In this document: positions 18,428 through 29,815 of the stretch, one piece after another
Layout of the letters: every line of letters begins with the position of its first letter
Numbering within the stretch: position 1 is the stretch's first letter
From: Pararge aegeria
Taxonomy: Eukaryota; Arthropoda; Insecta; Lepidoptera; Nymphalidae
DNA length: 64,000 nt
NCBI RefSeq assembly: GCF_905163445.1
Contig: NC_053182.1
Coordinates: 682,001-746,000 of the forward strand
Reading direction: 5' to 3'
Translations under genes and position numbers: made by a program
Notes under the pieces: model-generated
Told to the model about the DNA's origin: nothing
What the model saw: only the letters and a program-made list of their open reading frames with translations
Database searches by the model: none

Positions 18428-18722
18428 TCTTAATATATATAAATCTCCTGTCACGATGTTTGTCCGCGATGGACTCCTAAACTACTTAACCGATTTTAAA
18501 TTAAATTGGCACACCGTGAGCAGTCTGCTCCAACTTAAGAGATAGGATAGCTTAGATATTTAATTATAGTCGCAATTTTATTTTATTGCAAATTATTTGT
18601 CTTTAATTAATTGACAGTCACATGTTATACATATATATACTACTATACTCATTTAAGGCTTAGCGATACTGAATACTTTAAAAACAAAATCAAACGCAGA
18701 CGAAGTCGCGGGCCACAGCTAG
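18428..18722 (+). mobile_element. Non-autonomous Helitron with clean ends
   Basis: It starts TCTTAATATATATAAATCTC after an A and ends gaagtcgcgggccacagCTAG before a T. The last 100 bp (atttaaggcttagcgatact, then the 3' end) match the Helitron at 22021-22480. Length is 295 bp; no coding capacity. Confidence 0.85.
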
Positions 18723-19294
18723 TAATTTATAAAATAAGTATATGTATTGGCCTAATAAAAAACCTATCCCTTCTCTGTTTCCTTCTTAGTATGCGTAACA
18801 GTAAATCGTTGGAATAGGGTCAAGAAAATTCCTTTTTTATTAACTTTTTTAATCATAATGAGTAGGTAAATCCTCATGCATACCTCTTGCCACGGCGGGC
18901 GGAGTGGTTATGTTGGACATTTACGGACTAAACCCCCATAGAGTTTCAACTCACCACCTGGCGTCTGGGTTACCCATAATCTAGGAATACTCTTGTAGGG
19001 CCCCTCAAAATAAACCCTAAAAAATGTGCAAAACTGAATAGTATATATCAATTTGAAGATGTGGTTACGATGGTCTATCTCCTCATCAATTGATTTCTAG
19101 AGCTCCATTCAAACACAGGGCTGGTTCGGACAGCTGCTGATTTGCCTTCAATTTAATTAAATGTCACATTTCTCATTTCTTTCTTCTGAAATAACGTGTT
19201 TAAGTAAGAATAACTCGAAGAAATTCCGCAGCGTTCCTCGAAGCGTGAAAACGGTAGATAGCAATCGTTTTAGCACAAAAGCAATCTGACATCG
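18723..19294. other. AT-rich DNA, no gene recognised
   Basis: Nothing was recognised. Confidence 0.5.
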
Positions 19295-19455
19295 CGAAGC
19301 TCCATTCTGCCCGCGGTAAAAGTAATATTATCAAATAATTGTGACCAACCGTGTGTAGCCGAGTACAATCAAAATGCAATTTCGTTAGCGAAGCGATGCT
19401 CTCTGCCCTGAACGTCGCGTCACTCACGGGTGAAGTCTTGTCCCATTTTTTACCC
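19295..19455. repeat. Interspersed repeat, family F
   Basis: It shares taatattatca, attgtgacca..cgtgtgta, atgcaatttcgttagc and cttgtcccattttt with 31700-31855. The two copies are colinear with small indels. The class is unknown. Confidence 0.6.
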
Positions 19456-19621
19456 GATTACCCGACGGATGGGTCTACACTTCTACTGACTTTGTATTAA
19501 TACATTTTTAAAATACCCACACCTACCTAAATTTCTTACGGATACTTTTCCGAAAAAACATGTGCTTTGGATGACTTGATGATTATGTTTTTTGTGGACG
19601 TGGTGCTTGATCAGAGTAGAA

Positions 19622-19835
19622 ATTATGCCTCGGTGGTCTAGTGGGTAGCATGTTCAAGTATGGATCACAACGACTTGAGTTCGATTTCCAGGACAGCGGT
19701 TGGTTTTCTGATAATAAAACAGCAGACCGGATTTAGGAAAAACGTACAGTTGAATTAACGTAACTCGGAACCCAAAGCAGTATTGAAGGTCGATGCTGCA
19801 AGACCCTCCTATTAGACGGTAGCATAGTTATCATT
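19622..19835 (+). mobile_element. tRNA-derived SINE, family D
   Basis: The head has ctcggtggtctagtgggtag (A box) and gagttcgatttcc (B box). The body around ctgataataaaacagcag is less clear than in the 41883 copy. Confidence 0.6.
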
Positions 19836-20372
19836 TACATTTCAAATTTACACATTATAAAATTTTACAACGGTGGTAATATTACTAACAGTTATTTCAT
19901 CGCGACAGCTTTGCTCGTGTGAGACGGAAATCATATGAGAGAACAGAAACCTTAATCCTAGATTTGCTAGCGCGCAATCGAAGAGTCCTTTTTGAGTAAT
20001 AAACTCCGTATCTTCGAAGTAAAGTGGACCTAGGTTTACAGTTGCAAATCCTGTACTTCTGATTTTTTTTTTACAAATGTTTAAGAATAGCAAATTTGAG
20101 CTTTAATACAATGCAAATGAGATCCATTTTACCTCGATGTTCAAGTATTTCCATGCTCGAAAATGAGTCTTCGATAGCGAGCGAGCAAAGTTTGTACTAA
20201 GGCAAAACAAGTGACAAACATGTCAAAGCTTAATCTAATATGACCCCTGGACTATTTTGAAACCTCTGCGTCCGTGCCGCGGCGGCGCACGTCTCTCACA
20301 AAGCTGCATTACCACCAGAAATAACACGACAAAAATCCGACCGCGATACTCCGCCTGAATTTTAAAATGCTC

Positions 20373-20495
20373 CTGCATTGCCACAACTCCCCTGCGACTG
20401 TTTTTGGACGACATTTTTTAGACTCTTGAATATCAAACTTCACTGTTTTCAGTTAAGCTGCATGAATTATTAAGCTACCATGCTTTTATTAACAT
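20373..20495. repeat. Low-copy repeat P, copy 1
   Basis: It matches 21245-21362 in order: gactgtttttggacgacatt, gaatatcaaacttcactg and catgaattatt..accatgctt. Divergence is considerable, so the duplication is old. Confidence 0.55.
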
Positions 20496-21244
20496 GAATC
20501 CATTAGCTTAACTTATGTATGTGTGAATTAACTAAATCATTTAATATGGTTATAATCCCCTTTCACAGGTTTAAATTATTTTAAAATTTGACCACATCAT
20601 AATATAGTTCAATCGATTTCCAAAGAGTAGGTTCCAATAAATTATTGTTTCGAAGCGTGGATTTTTTAACACTATGTATATTATTTTCATAGAGTTTTAT
20701 TAAGTCGATAATAAAAAAAAATCCCTGAAGCGCGTTGTACTCTACAGTATTTTACAGCCTGACTATGCTTTCAGAGATGTAAACGGGCGTCGGTTAAATT
20801 GGAATGAAAGTATTATTATAAAATTTATATTCCTATATTTCTAGGCAGCATCGTACTGGAACACTCATATCCGTTTTTACTAAAGGCAAACAAGGCAATA
20901 CCAAAGTAAATAACGTATAATCAAAACATATCTTTTTTCATAACCATCTCAATATACGTAACCAATAAATCTGCTTGACTAGTAAAATAATGTACACTAT
21001 ATTGAAAGTCAGGGGTTTTTAAATGTTAAAATTCTATCTCTTGATCATATATTAAAATTAGTTTTGCTAATATCTTAAGTTTAACCTACAAGTTCTAATG
21101 AGTATTTTTTGATATGCGCATTAAATAACCTAGTTTCCGTTTGGGTTTTGTAGCGAGTGTACCAAGGATATAAATAAAGGTAGCTGCACTTACAACATAC
21201 AACATAAAAAAACGATTGCGAGATTTAGCCTAATTTGAAACGAT

Positions 21245-21362
21245 TCTGCAGCTACAACTCTCATGAGACAGTTTTTAAACGACTTTTTTAGCCTCCGAAT
21301 ATCAAACTTTCCTGTATTTTATTTACTTTGGCTTTATGAATTATTTAACAACCTTGCTTATC
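21245..21362. repeat. Low-copy repeat P, copy 2
   Basis: Direct repeat of 20373-20495 about 870 bp away (gacagtttttaaacgacttt, gaatatcaaactttcctg, ttatgaattatttaacaacc). Confidence 0.55.
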
Positions 21363-21599
21363 CAGATTGTATAAAAACGAGTTTATAGAGTGGCACCAAA
21401 GAATATTGTATAAATTCGTTGAATTTAATCATAAACTATTTTAAAGCCTTAAAAAATTCTAAAAGACCATAATATCTAAAACATCTTCTGAACCAATCAC
21501 GAGGAGACTATATGTCCTGAATTTTAGAACCATTGCCCCTTTCACTGGTAGATAAGTTTAGGTAAAATTATTTTCTAAGACTAATTGGCTATTAAAACT

Positions 21600-21775
21600 T
21601 TATAAACCAGTTTACTGCTGGAAAAAGGCCTTTCCCAATGTTTTGGTCATGGGAGGGTTTGCCCATGATTAACAGGGCGGGCTGGGCGGGCGGGCTGGTC
21701 ACAGTAGTTGGTAGTAGCACCACAGAGCACGCTGCTGCCCATTTATCGTTATACAGTTATGTTACGGCTTGGTAA
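21600..21775. repeat. Interspersed repeat, family G
   Basis: agtttactgctggaaaaagg, gggtttgcccatgatta, gcgggctggtcac and gcacgctgctg link it to 23926-24000, 43024-43175 and 57668-57800. It resembles a LINE 3' end; a gggcgggctgggcgggcggg expansion is local to this copy. Confidence 0.5.
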
Positions 21776-21784
21776 GTTGATTAT

Positions 21785-21985
21785 TAGGTATAAGTTAGTT
21801 TAAAGAACTAATACAATGTCATAATTTAGTGACATCTGCATATCGTTTGCGAAAGATGAAGAAGTCATTTGTGAGATTGAGTATATGCTTTTATAGTATG
21901 ACTCCGAAGGTAATTTCGAAATAAGTGACTTTTGAATTTAGAATTTTGAGTACAAAACAAGAAAAAGACAGACACGCTTAACCCT
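21785..21985. repeat. Local duplication, copy 1
   Basis: gtataagttagt, caatgtcataatttagtgac, catctgcatatcgtttgcga and gaagtcatttgtgagattga recur in 22482-22955. The 3' part (acttttgaatttagaatttt, caagaaaaagacagacacgc) also recurs, but this copy lacks the 270 bp of LINE 3' UTR carried by copy 2. Confidence 0.85.
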
Positions 21986-21996
21986 TAACAAATTAA

Positions 21997-22025
21997 TCCC
22001 TATCCCTATTCCTATCCCTATCCCT
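21997..22025. repeat. Short (CCCTAT)n-like array
   Basis: About four to five imperfect hexamers run into the Helitron 5' end at 22021. It is not the insect telomere repeat (TTAGG). Confidence 0.75.
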
Positions 22026-22480
22026 ACTAATGTTATAAATGTGAATGGAAGTTTGTTTGTTACGCTTTCACGCAAAAACTACTTAACCGATCCTCATGAA
22101 ACTTTGTACACATATTCTTGGAAGTGTTAGAAGTAATATATGATACTTTTTATCCCGACATTAAGCTCGGTTTCTTTGGGAGACGGGATGAAAGTGTTTG
22201 ACGATTTTACACCATAACTCCGACAAATTATAACCGATTTAAATAATTATTTTTGTTCTATAGAGGTTATAGTATGTGTTTAATTTTGCCCAAACTTTGT
22301 TTGGTTCCTATGAATAATGTGAAATAGTGGTTGGAGATAGAGGACCGAATTCCTTGCAGCAAACACCTCATTTAAGGCTTAGCGATACTGAATACTTTAT
22401 TTTTTTTAGAACTACAACTAAATTGAATGCCACATCAAAAAACAAAATCAAACGCAGAAGAAGTCGCGGGCAACAGCTAG
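22021..22480 (+). mobile_element. Non-autonomous Helitron with clean ends
   Basis: It starts TCCCTACTAATGTTATAAAT after A22020 and ends gaagtcgcgggcaacagCTAG before T22481. The 5' part has the usual tttgtttgttacgctttcac and aaactacttaaccgat. The 3' 100 bp match the Helitron at 18428-18722. It lies exactly between the two copies of the local duplication. No helicase is encoded, so it would depend on an autonomous relative. Confidence 0.88.
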
Positions 22481-22481
22481 T

Positions 22482-22955
22482 TGGATATAAGTTAGTTAAA
22501 AGAACTATTACAATGTCATAATTTAGTGACATCTGCATATCGTTTGCGAAAGGTGAAGAAGTCATTTGTGAGATTGAGTAATTGCTTTTATAGTATGATT
22601 CCGAAGGTTATTTCAGACCTGCTAATGCATGAGTTAAACATTGTGTTAAAACATATGTAATAAATCGTGGTTACTATAAGATTGAAGAATTCCTGCAGGC
22701 TCTGCGCTCATCTCTCACAAGACAGTGTGTCCCCAATAATTTAAGAACTGTAAATTGAGGTTGAAAAAGAGCAATCTGCTGAGTTTCTTGCTCGGTGGAA
22801 TCTGCCTTCCGTAGAGTCACTACAAATAGACTGACTTGACGTTTCTAAAGTTCTTGTAAACTACTTTACTTACGGGCTTCTTGAAATAAATGACTTTTGA
22901 ATTTAGAATTTTGAATACAAAACAAGAAAAAGACAGACACGCTTAACCCTTATAA
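22482..22955. repeat. Local duplication, copy 2, with LINE 3' UTR inside
   Basis: It matches 21785-21985, but between the ccgaaggttattt point and the acttttgaatttagaattt part it carries LINE 3' UTR (about 22625-22916). Since copy 1 keeps the extreme LINE 3' end, copy 1 most likely lost the middle by deletion. Confidence 0.85.
22625..22916 (+). mobile_element. LINE 3' UTR fragment, same family as 16829-18087
   Basis: cgtggttactata, gagcaatctgctgagtttct, gaatctgccttccg and ttgaaataaatgacttttga match, in reverse complement, the 3' UTR of the LINE at 16829-17090 and the fragment at 34313-34600. Confidence 0.75.
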
Positions 22956-23649
22956 AAAAAATATATAAATATAATCCATCGTTGCAAAAGTGACTATTGG
23001 CAAACTCATTTTGAGTATTATTTACCCCTTTGAATCTCTGGGATATACCTATTTAGTATAGGGAATAATAATATGATAACGTAAGGATATCGTATTTTAT
23101 TAATATAAACTCGTCACACGGATAAAATTATGAATTATTTGTGTTGTATGTTTCCGTAAATTGTTTGCGTTACATGTAGCGACTAGCGACAGCGACGGCG
23201 ACCGCGACCGGCAACCAACGATCCATTGCTGACGACAGGCGACTTCAACTACTTAATGGAATTTAATTATTATTTTTATATAATTTACATCATTTGACGG
23301 AGCAGTCAGGGTTACTGAAGACAGCGCCACTTACGCTAAAGGAGAAGGCGAAGAAAAAAGAAAAAAAAGGAAAAATAGCATAACCATATACCGACAATCA
23401 TGGGCTGGCGTCTCTTTAGAGTAAAAGTCACATAAAGAAGGTATCTGACACCATATCAGAGGGAGTGCAAAACAATTAAAAAAAACGACAGTCGAGAGGC
23501 GACGAAAGTACAACAAACAACTCATAAACAGCATCATTACCACAATGAATAAAAATTCAAAAATAAGACCCGGTTAGCCAAAATAATGTTAAGAAACGAC
23601 CGCTCCATATTTTGATAAATATAGATGCGTTGTGGATCCCTAAAACATT
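22956..23649. other. Anonymous DNA with a short GCGAC-rich patch
   Basis: At 23174-23215 the words gcgacta, gcgacag, gcgacgg, gcgaccg repeat with a 6-bp step. Otherwise nothing was recognised. Confidence 0.5.
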
Positions 23650-23898
23650 TTAACAAGGCTGTGACCTACGACCTTCCTGGTGCGGCGGCTCGGCATTTTA
23701 GTTTGGGAATTTATGATTTCTGGCTTCAGCCGTGTCTTGTTACCCTACCGACAAGGGATTAAGAGTTCCGGGACCATGTCGCATATAAACTCATAAGGGG
23801 AACGGGTTTAATATAACAGCTTTACTCCCAAACGGATTAGTCCGCTATCAGCGTAGACAGCATCAGCGTGAGATTGCAGTCAAAGGTTAACTTGTAAT
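23650..23898 (+). mobile_element. SINE family E, degenerate
   Basis: It shares ggaatttatgatttctggct, ttcagccgtgtc, ggtttaatataacag, tagtccgctatca and gagattgcagtcaaagg with copies at 30960 (minus), 33637 (minus), 40325 and 51776. The tRNA-like head is poorly preserved. Confidence 0.6.
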
Positions 23899-23925
23899 GC
23901 AATAAAAATTCGTGTTACGAGTCCA

Positions 23926-24000
23926 TCAGTATCTTATAACAGTCCACTGCTGGCCTTAAAGCCTCACCTTACGGGCGGGTTTTCCAATAATCGCAACAAT
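23926..24000. repeat. Repeat family G fragment
   Basis: ataacagtccactgctggcc and cgggcgggttttccaataat match the 43024 copy. Confidence 0.5.
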
Positions 24001-24164
24001 TATTTTTTTTGTTTACCGGGGGGAAATCTTCAAAGAAACATAAGTGAACATCGGGTTATGTAAGCACCCACTAAAACCCTCTCAGTAGCCAACCTCGGCA
24101 TATATTTGCGATGCTCTGGTATCTCCCAAGAACGCACCGGTGCCTGCCTTGTACAACGCATGAT

Positions 24165-24408
24165 AAATAAATACATAAATAAATATTACGACAATACACA
24201 AATCGCAATCTAGCCCCAAAGTACTCTAGCTTGTCTAGCTTGTGTTTTGGGCACTGAGATGACTGATGAATATTTTATAAATATTTATAAAATACAGATA
24301 AACACTCAGACACTGCAAAACATTCGTGGACATCACACAAACCTTTTTCAGTTGTGGGAATCGAATCCACGGCATTGGACTCGCTGCCCACTGTGCCAAT
24401 TGGTCGCA
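24165..24408 (-). mobile_element. SINE family B
   Basis: Minus-strand copy with TTTA tail remnant, ggggctagattgcgattt body and tRNA-like head. The ctagcttgt motif is duplicated inside. Confidence 0.82.
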
Positions 24409-25804
24409 TGTAGAGCTCGTCCCGGGAGAATATAATCCCCCTGACCTCATGTGCTACGGCAACCTGCTGCCTTCCCGGGGTCATATAAATTGATGGTAAA
24501 CGGCAAGAGCCCCCACTCTATCCGATAGCAACCACACTGGGCAGACGGGACAGATCATAGTAGATGGTAGCAGTCACCTTGTCGTACGTAGCGACTAAGG
24601 TGGTGACAATAAAACTCTTATCTGCAGTCACCACACACCACCATGAGTACCGTGGCTCCTATGGACACACACAAACACAGACACACACGAAGTCACGGCT
24701 AGCTGCCAATAAAATCCTAAATACGAGGAATTAACCAAATTGCTTAAAATAATTGAGTTAGTGCAGTTAAAGCATGTAACAGCTCACTTGATTACCGCTT
24801 TATTTTAATCGCTTGAGCAAACTGTAATTAAGAATTACAAAGTTCAAAGCTCTCGAATCAGACTCCATTTACATTATGCCGTTTCGTTAATTTTCATCAG
24901 ACTTCAAATAGTGTGGAGATTCTCATTTCGAGCCGTAAAAGGACAGCAGTATTTTTAATTGAAGGATAGTATGCACCTTATACGTGCGTGAAAGCACTAC
25001 CTACCATGATATGATTATTCTTCTTATTAACTAAACTGACCGCTCTTTATAAATGCCACCCTTTTCAGCAGAGAATGATATTGCTAGCTGTTACCTGTGA
25101 CCTCGTCGTATTAAATTAATCCGAAACACATAGCCAAAAAAAAAAAAAAAATGGTGCTTTACTAACGGTTTGAATGTAAGTAGTTTAACCAATACAACTA
25201 CTACGATTATTTGACGAGGCAGTTCTTTTGAAATCACACCAAAACACACCAATTTTTATGTGAAATATGCAATTTAAGTTCAATTAATAATTTTTTCATC
25301 CAATTGATTAGATTTATTCTAATACTTACTAACCAAAAACAGTTAGAAAATTAACCCGATTTAGTATTAACGACAATAGTCGATCCCCATGTGTGTTAAC
25401 GGCCCCTAATAATCGTGTTATATTATTTATTTAATGTAACCAAACGGCCGATTATAACAAAGGCCGTTTTGAGCGATCGACCGATTATACGCCATTCAGC
25501 GATAATAAGACTTTAATGGTTACGAAGCTTCGTACTAACCACATTTATTTCCGTATGAATCATTAATATTCACATGAATATCTTAATTAACAAACCTTCT
25601 GCGGAGTAAGCCGTTATTAATTCATGAGTCGGATTATAATATTTGTATCGAGGATTTTCTCATTTATATATCAGTCTGTATCTGGAGAATGGTGTGTTGC
25701 CAGTTCAAATTTAATTCAAAACTCGGATATTTCAAACGCCAAGGATAATATTATAAGTGTATGTTACATATTATTAAGCCAACAACTTCGGGGCTGATAA
25801 AGAC
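24409..25804. other. AT-rich DNA, no gene recognised
   Basis: Nothing was recognised beyond an A-run at 25137-25151. cctgctgccttcccgggg near 24465 suggests a further unclassified repeat. Confidence 0.45.
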
Positions 25805-26000
25805 GTTCAGTCACTCAACGGACGATAAAGAAAGCTATGCTTAGAGCATTTGTACGTGATAAAGATAGAAATGAGGAAATTCGAAGATTGACCAGAATTA
25901 TAAGGACATAGCTAGGTCGGGGACCTGTGTTGCTGGGTCGGAACCAGATCGGAATACATCGGTTGGCAGGCTACATTAAAAGAGTGACCGTGGAGATTGC
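25805..26000 (+). pseudogene. RTE-type LINE C-terminal remnant
   Basis: One frame reads KKAMLRAFVRDKDRNEEI followed by RRLTRI, matching the conserved end of RTE reverse transcriptase proteins also seen at 59018 and 60178 (RAML..LRDQIRNEKIRKRTR). A second frame then reads HRLAGYIKRV, the equivalent of WQWTGHIVRR. Stops and frameshifts separate the pieces. Confidence 0.5.
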
Positions 26001-26049
26001 GAGCAGCTTTTTGACCACAACCATATTTTTTTATGAAACCGTATCCTAT

Positions 26050-26279
26050 GCGATGATCTCAGAAGAAAAATTATTTCAGTGTTGGATAGCCCTTTTATCG
26101 AAGAAGGCAATAAGCTATATATCATTACGCTAAGGTCAATAGGAGCACCAATGAATTTTCGTTAAAATCAGGTATCACAAAGTTGTTCCTCTTAAAAGTT
26201 CTAAAAAAAAGTACGCGACAGCATATCTCTATCTTTTAAGGTTGACTTATACGCGGACGAAGTCGCGAGGGACCGCTAG
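26050..26279 (+). mobile_element. Helitron 3' half, second subfamily
   Basis: It ends acgcggacgaagtcgcgagg then gaccgCTAG before T26280. Upstream words (gatgatctcag, gtgttggata, gctatatatcattacgcta, gttgttcc) match 41346-41669. The 5' end is missing or degenerate. Confidence 0.75.
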
Positions 26280-26464
26280 TCTCGGTTAAAATTCTTGTTA
26301 AAGTATTAAAAGATCTTGTATTTCTTTTCTTCTTTTGTTTAACTAATTTCGTAGAGGTGCACTTATAAAGAGTTTAAATAAATAAAGCCAACAACTGAAA
26401 ATAAATTACTTGACCTCCCTATTATAGACAATTCACGACCATTTAGTTGTATCGAAGTCTTACC

Positions 26465-26610
26465 CTTATCTTGATCACTTATTCATTGTAAAGTTCTGTT
26501 TGGTGTGGAGTATTAGGTTTGAAGAATTTATAAATTGCACCATAGAGATTCTCCTGCTGTTCGCGGAGCATAGCAAATTAAGCTTAATTTTCATAAGGTT
26601 ATAAGTTACG
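26465..26610 (-). mobile_element. MITE family H, partial
   Basis: The minus strand contains gaaaattaagcttaatttgc, gcaggagaatct and actccacaccaaacagaact. Only one half of the element is present. Confidence 0.65.
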
Positions 26611-26707
26611 AGTATTTATTTGCAATATCAATTTAACTGTAAGACAAGAAAGTAAGTGAGAAAACTTTTTTTAGAATCAAAGCCAAACGTTTTCATTCAA
26701 CTATGTC

Positions 26708-26824
26708 GTCGGTGAAGATCAATCGCTGGAATGTTTTATTCAGCGACAGGTCGGAGGTGAAGCTGGCTCACTGCCAACGACCTCAAGATTCGATTCCGAG
26801 CGAAGGATCGGGTTTGACAATTTT
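26708..26824 (+). repeat. Two-copy conserved segment I, copy 1
   Basis: The first 62 bp are identical to 33984-34045, and about 6 differences are visible over about 117 bp. The frame from the ATG near 26704 is open for about 45 codons (VKINRWNVLFSDRSEVKLA). It also shows small inverted repeats. It could be a fragment of a mobile-element ORF or a SINE-like sequence; the family was not recognised. Confidence 0.6.
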
Positions 26825-27170
26825 TCTAGCCAAAGAAAAGTTCAATATTTAAATTGAGTCGCACTTGTCTCGCATATTTTAGTTTAAGAGATTTTTGCTT
26901 GACGCAGGTGCTCTGATGCCTTGTTAGCGAGGGTTGGCCAGCGCCCACTTGCTATTTACAACCAAAGTTTTATACTGCCATGGAACTTGGCATTCCTGAA
27001 AGTTATAATGTAGATACAGATCGGTTTAACTTCATTATTAGTAAGTTTCTATATACAACGTGTACGTACAAGGATGCACTAAAAAGAACATATTTATACA
27101 TTTTTAAAAGGTTAACTTGACAAGTCTTGTTTAATATGGCAAATTACTAACTATCGGCCGGCCGGCTATA

Positions 27171-27475
27171 GACGGCCGACTGGCGCAGTGGGCAGCGACC
27201 CTGCTTTCTGAGTCCAAGGCCGTGGGTTCGATTCCCACAACTGGAAAAAATGTTTGTGTGATGAGCATAAGTGTTTTTCAGTGTCTGGGTGTTTATATGT
27301 ATTTTCTAAGTATTTATTTATATTTAATTCCTAAAAATATTCATCAGTCATCTTAGTACCCATAACACAAGCTACGCTTACTTTGGGGCTAGGTGGCGAT
27401 GTGTGTATTGTCGTAGTATATTTATTTATTTATTTATTTATTTATTATTTATTTATTATCCCTAAGGTGATTTAT
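27171..27475 (+). mobile_element. SINE family B, well preserved
   Basis: Near-complete copy: head gccgactggcgcagtgggca, B box gtgggttcgattcccac, body and a long (TTTA)n tail at about 27420-27475. The TTTA tract is followed by an inverted AATAAA-rich segment (27500-27555), which could pair with it. Confidence 0.9.
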
Positions 27476-27704
27476 TTATTTGTAGGACTTCTCTGGGAAT
27501 AAATAAATCTCCTTGGCACGCAATTCAATTCTGGCTTATAAATAATAAATAAATAAATTAAACTAATAAGCTTCATTTGAACACAAAACTTTATAAAATG
27601 ATAACAGTTTATTAAAACTTATAATTTTTATAATTATTTATTAGTGTTTTTATCTACACTTTGAGGAATTAACAATTTAATAAATTTAAAATGCATATAA
27701 AAAA

Positions 27705-27795
27705 ATTCGGAACCGACAGTATTTGAACCTACGACTCTCGGGCAATCGCGGCCTGAGCGCTTTCTCCAATTAAACTACGGGTTTCCTACCGTCGA
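27705..27795 (-). mobile_element. tRNA-like sequence, probably SINE head
   Basis: On the minus strand gtagtttaattggagaaagc resembles an A box and gtaggttcaaatactgtcgg a B box with a TTT run after it. ggaacc/ggttcc could form an acceptor-like stem, but the D and anticodon arms are not convincing, so a functional tRNA is unlikely. Confidence 0.45.
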
Positions 27796-28167
27796 TGCCA
27801 AAATTAGTATATGCCTTTGACATCAGTCTTATAGCGACTGTACTTGTTTTTATATGCATTTTAAATTCATAAAACTAATAATGTTAATAAGAATCATTAC
27901 AATAATTGTGATAAGAGATAAATATTGTACATGTAATTATAATGTTAAATTGTTAATCTTGTATGGACTTTCTGGTTTATTGAGCTTTTTGTCATATGTT
28001 AATGATGGCAACGGTTTAACGTGCTCAAGGCTTGCCGGTGAACAATAAATATCCTAACACCAAAACATTCTCAGACAGAAAGACTCATTATCTACATAGT
28101 ACAAAACAAAGTCATTTCCGCTGTTTTGTAGCTTAGATCTTTTCAACTACGCAACAAATTTTTTGAA

Positions 28168-28439
28168 GCGGTGGTAGCGCATTAGGTAAGAGCTCGACTT
28201 CTCTTTAGGGAGGCCAAGTTCAAATCCCAGCACGCACCTCTAACTTTTTTGCATTTTAAGTAATACAAATATCACTTGCTTCAACGGTGAAGGAACATCG
28301 TGAGGAAACCTGCATGCATGAGAGTTCTCCATAACGTTCTTAAAGGCGAGTGAAGTCAATCTGCACTCGGCCAGCGTGGTGGACCAGGGCTTAAACCCTT
28401 CTCATTCTGAGAAGAGACCCGTGCTCCGATAATGATGAT
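28168..28439 (+). mobile_element. SINE family A
   Basis: Near-complete copy: head cggtggtagcgcattaggta, B-box gttcaaatccc, and core and tail (aatgatgat). It abuts a Helitron end. Confidence 0.87.
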
Positions 28440-28553
28440 CCTCTTTTATACCCCAGATCACGTGTATGCAAAGTTTCATAATGATATTTAACTAAGGAAA
28501 GCGTCACAAACAAACATACAAACTCTCATATGCATAAATAATATCAGTGAGGA
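28440..28553 (-). mobile_element. Helitron-like 5' end
   Basis: On the minus strand it starts TCCTCACTGATATTATTTAT after A, followed by a tttgtatgtttgtttgtgac segment. The left boundary coincides with the SINE tail, so either the SINE interrupted it or the rest is lost. Confidence 0.6.
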
Positions 28554-29094
28554 TATACCCGCATATGAGTTCAGCAAATAGGTGTTAAAACGAAATCCAC
28601 GCAGGCGAAGGCACCTGTACAAGTCAGTACGAAATAAATGATTGTTCAACAGAATTACGTATCCGTTACGTAACCTACGTAATATAATCGTAAAACAGGG
28701 CTCGTGCGTGTAGTCGCGAGTGGGGACAAGAATTTAAATGAATTCAAATTTGCCGAGATTATAATCCGATTTTGTGGTATCAAAAAGAGTTTATTATACA
28801 TTTTAATTCGAAGTTTTTTCTTTGTAATAACTCTTATTTTTCATTCTTCTATTAGCAAGCCAGGTATTTTTGGAAAGTTGTATTAGGCAAAAATAGTATT
28901 GAATTTGAAAATATATTAAAGTATATAACTTCTTTAAATACTTTTTCTGTTTTCGGTGAAAAATTTGTCCTGTTCTCGAACGTCTGTGAATATTTAGTTA
29001 GTGTTACAACTGCCTTGTTAGTGGAATGGTTAGCATGCTAAATTTCTGATAACGAAGCTTTGTATTCGTTAGTTAGTTTATTTTATGGTTAAAA

Positions 29095-29290
29095 TCATTA
29101 TGGAGAAGTCTCAAGCATGCAGGTTTTCTCACGATGTTTCCCTTCAACGTTAAAACAAGTGAAATTGGATTGTTCCAATTAAAAACGCTCATAGCTCTGA
29201 AATGTTACATTTGCTTGCTGGAGATTGAATTTGGACCCCAGAAGGCCGAAGTTCTTACTACCAGGCTATCATACGCATGTTTAACAACCC
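29095..29290 (-). mobile_element. tRNA-derived SINE related to family A
   Basis: The minus strand has a tRNA-like head (agcctggtagtaagaacttc), the word aacatttcagagctatgagc and the A-type core (aacatcgtgagaaaacctgc). A second copy of this subtype is at 57190-57365. The core is shared with family A but the head differs. Confidence 0.6.
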
Positions 29291-29689
29291 ATTCCGTATG
29301 ATACCTATGTGGAAGGTCGAGGTTTTTAATCCTGCTTTCCTATGAAAGAGTAAACTTATGCATATGGGGTAATGTCTGGATCTATTGAACCAATTTTGGA
29401 TCGTTCTGTCACCAATAGAAAGCCATATTATTTGTGACGGCCGTAGGCTATAACATTAACCTGAAAACTGAGCAGAACTTCTGGTTGATAAATAAAGTAA
29501 GTGTGAATTATTTTTCAAATTAGCTCACGTTTTATGTAAACTCCAAACAAAAGAAACGTTTCATCTCAAGCTTATTCCCACGTTAATGCGATCAAATCTG
29601 CATTTTTATTCGCAACTTAGCACTTTATATCGCCAAGGAAAATAGAAAAGCAAGAAACTTCGCCCGTATCACACCTTGTTCGAACGGAA

Positions 29690-29815
29690 ACTCGCTGAAC
29701 AATAGCCAGCGAGGCTGCCTGCTCCGGCCGAGTTGAAATAATCAAGCTTCAAGCTAAAACTACGACCGTCCAACCACGTATTGGCTTTACAAAGCGCTTT
29801 GAAGCGCTTACGTTT
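29690..29815. repeat. Inverted low-copy repeat Q, copy 1
   Basis: ggccgagttgaaataatcaa and the region aaagcgctttgaagcgctta are found inverted at 35580-35720. The octamer aagcgctt, itself a palindrome, occurs twice in tandem. Confidence 0.6.

Noticed and set aside
21997..22025. Telomeric repeat
   Set aside because: Unit is CCCTAT-like, not TTAGG, and the array is only about 30 bp.
27705..27795. Functional tRNA gene on the minus strand
   Set aside because: A and B boxes are plausible but the cloverleaf arms do not pair well; SINE head more likely.
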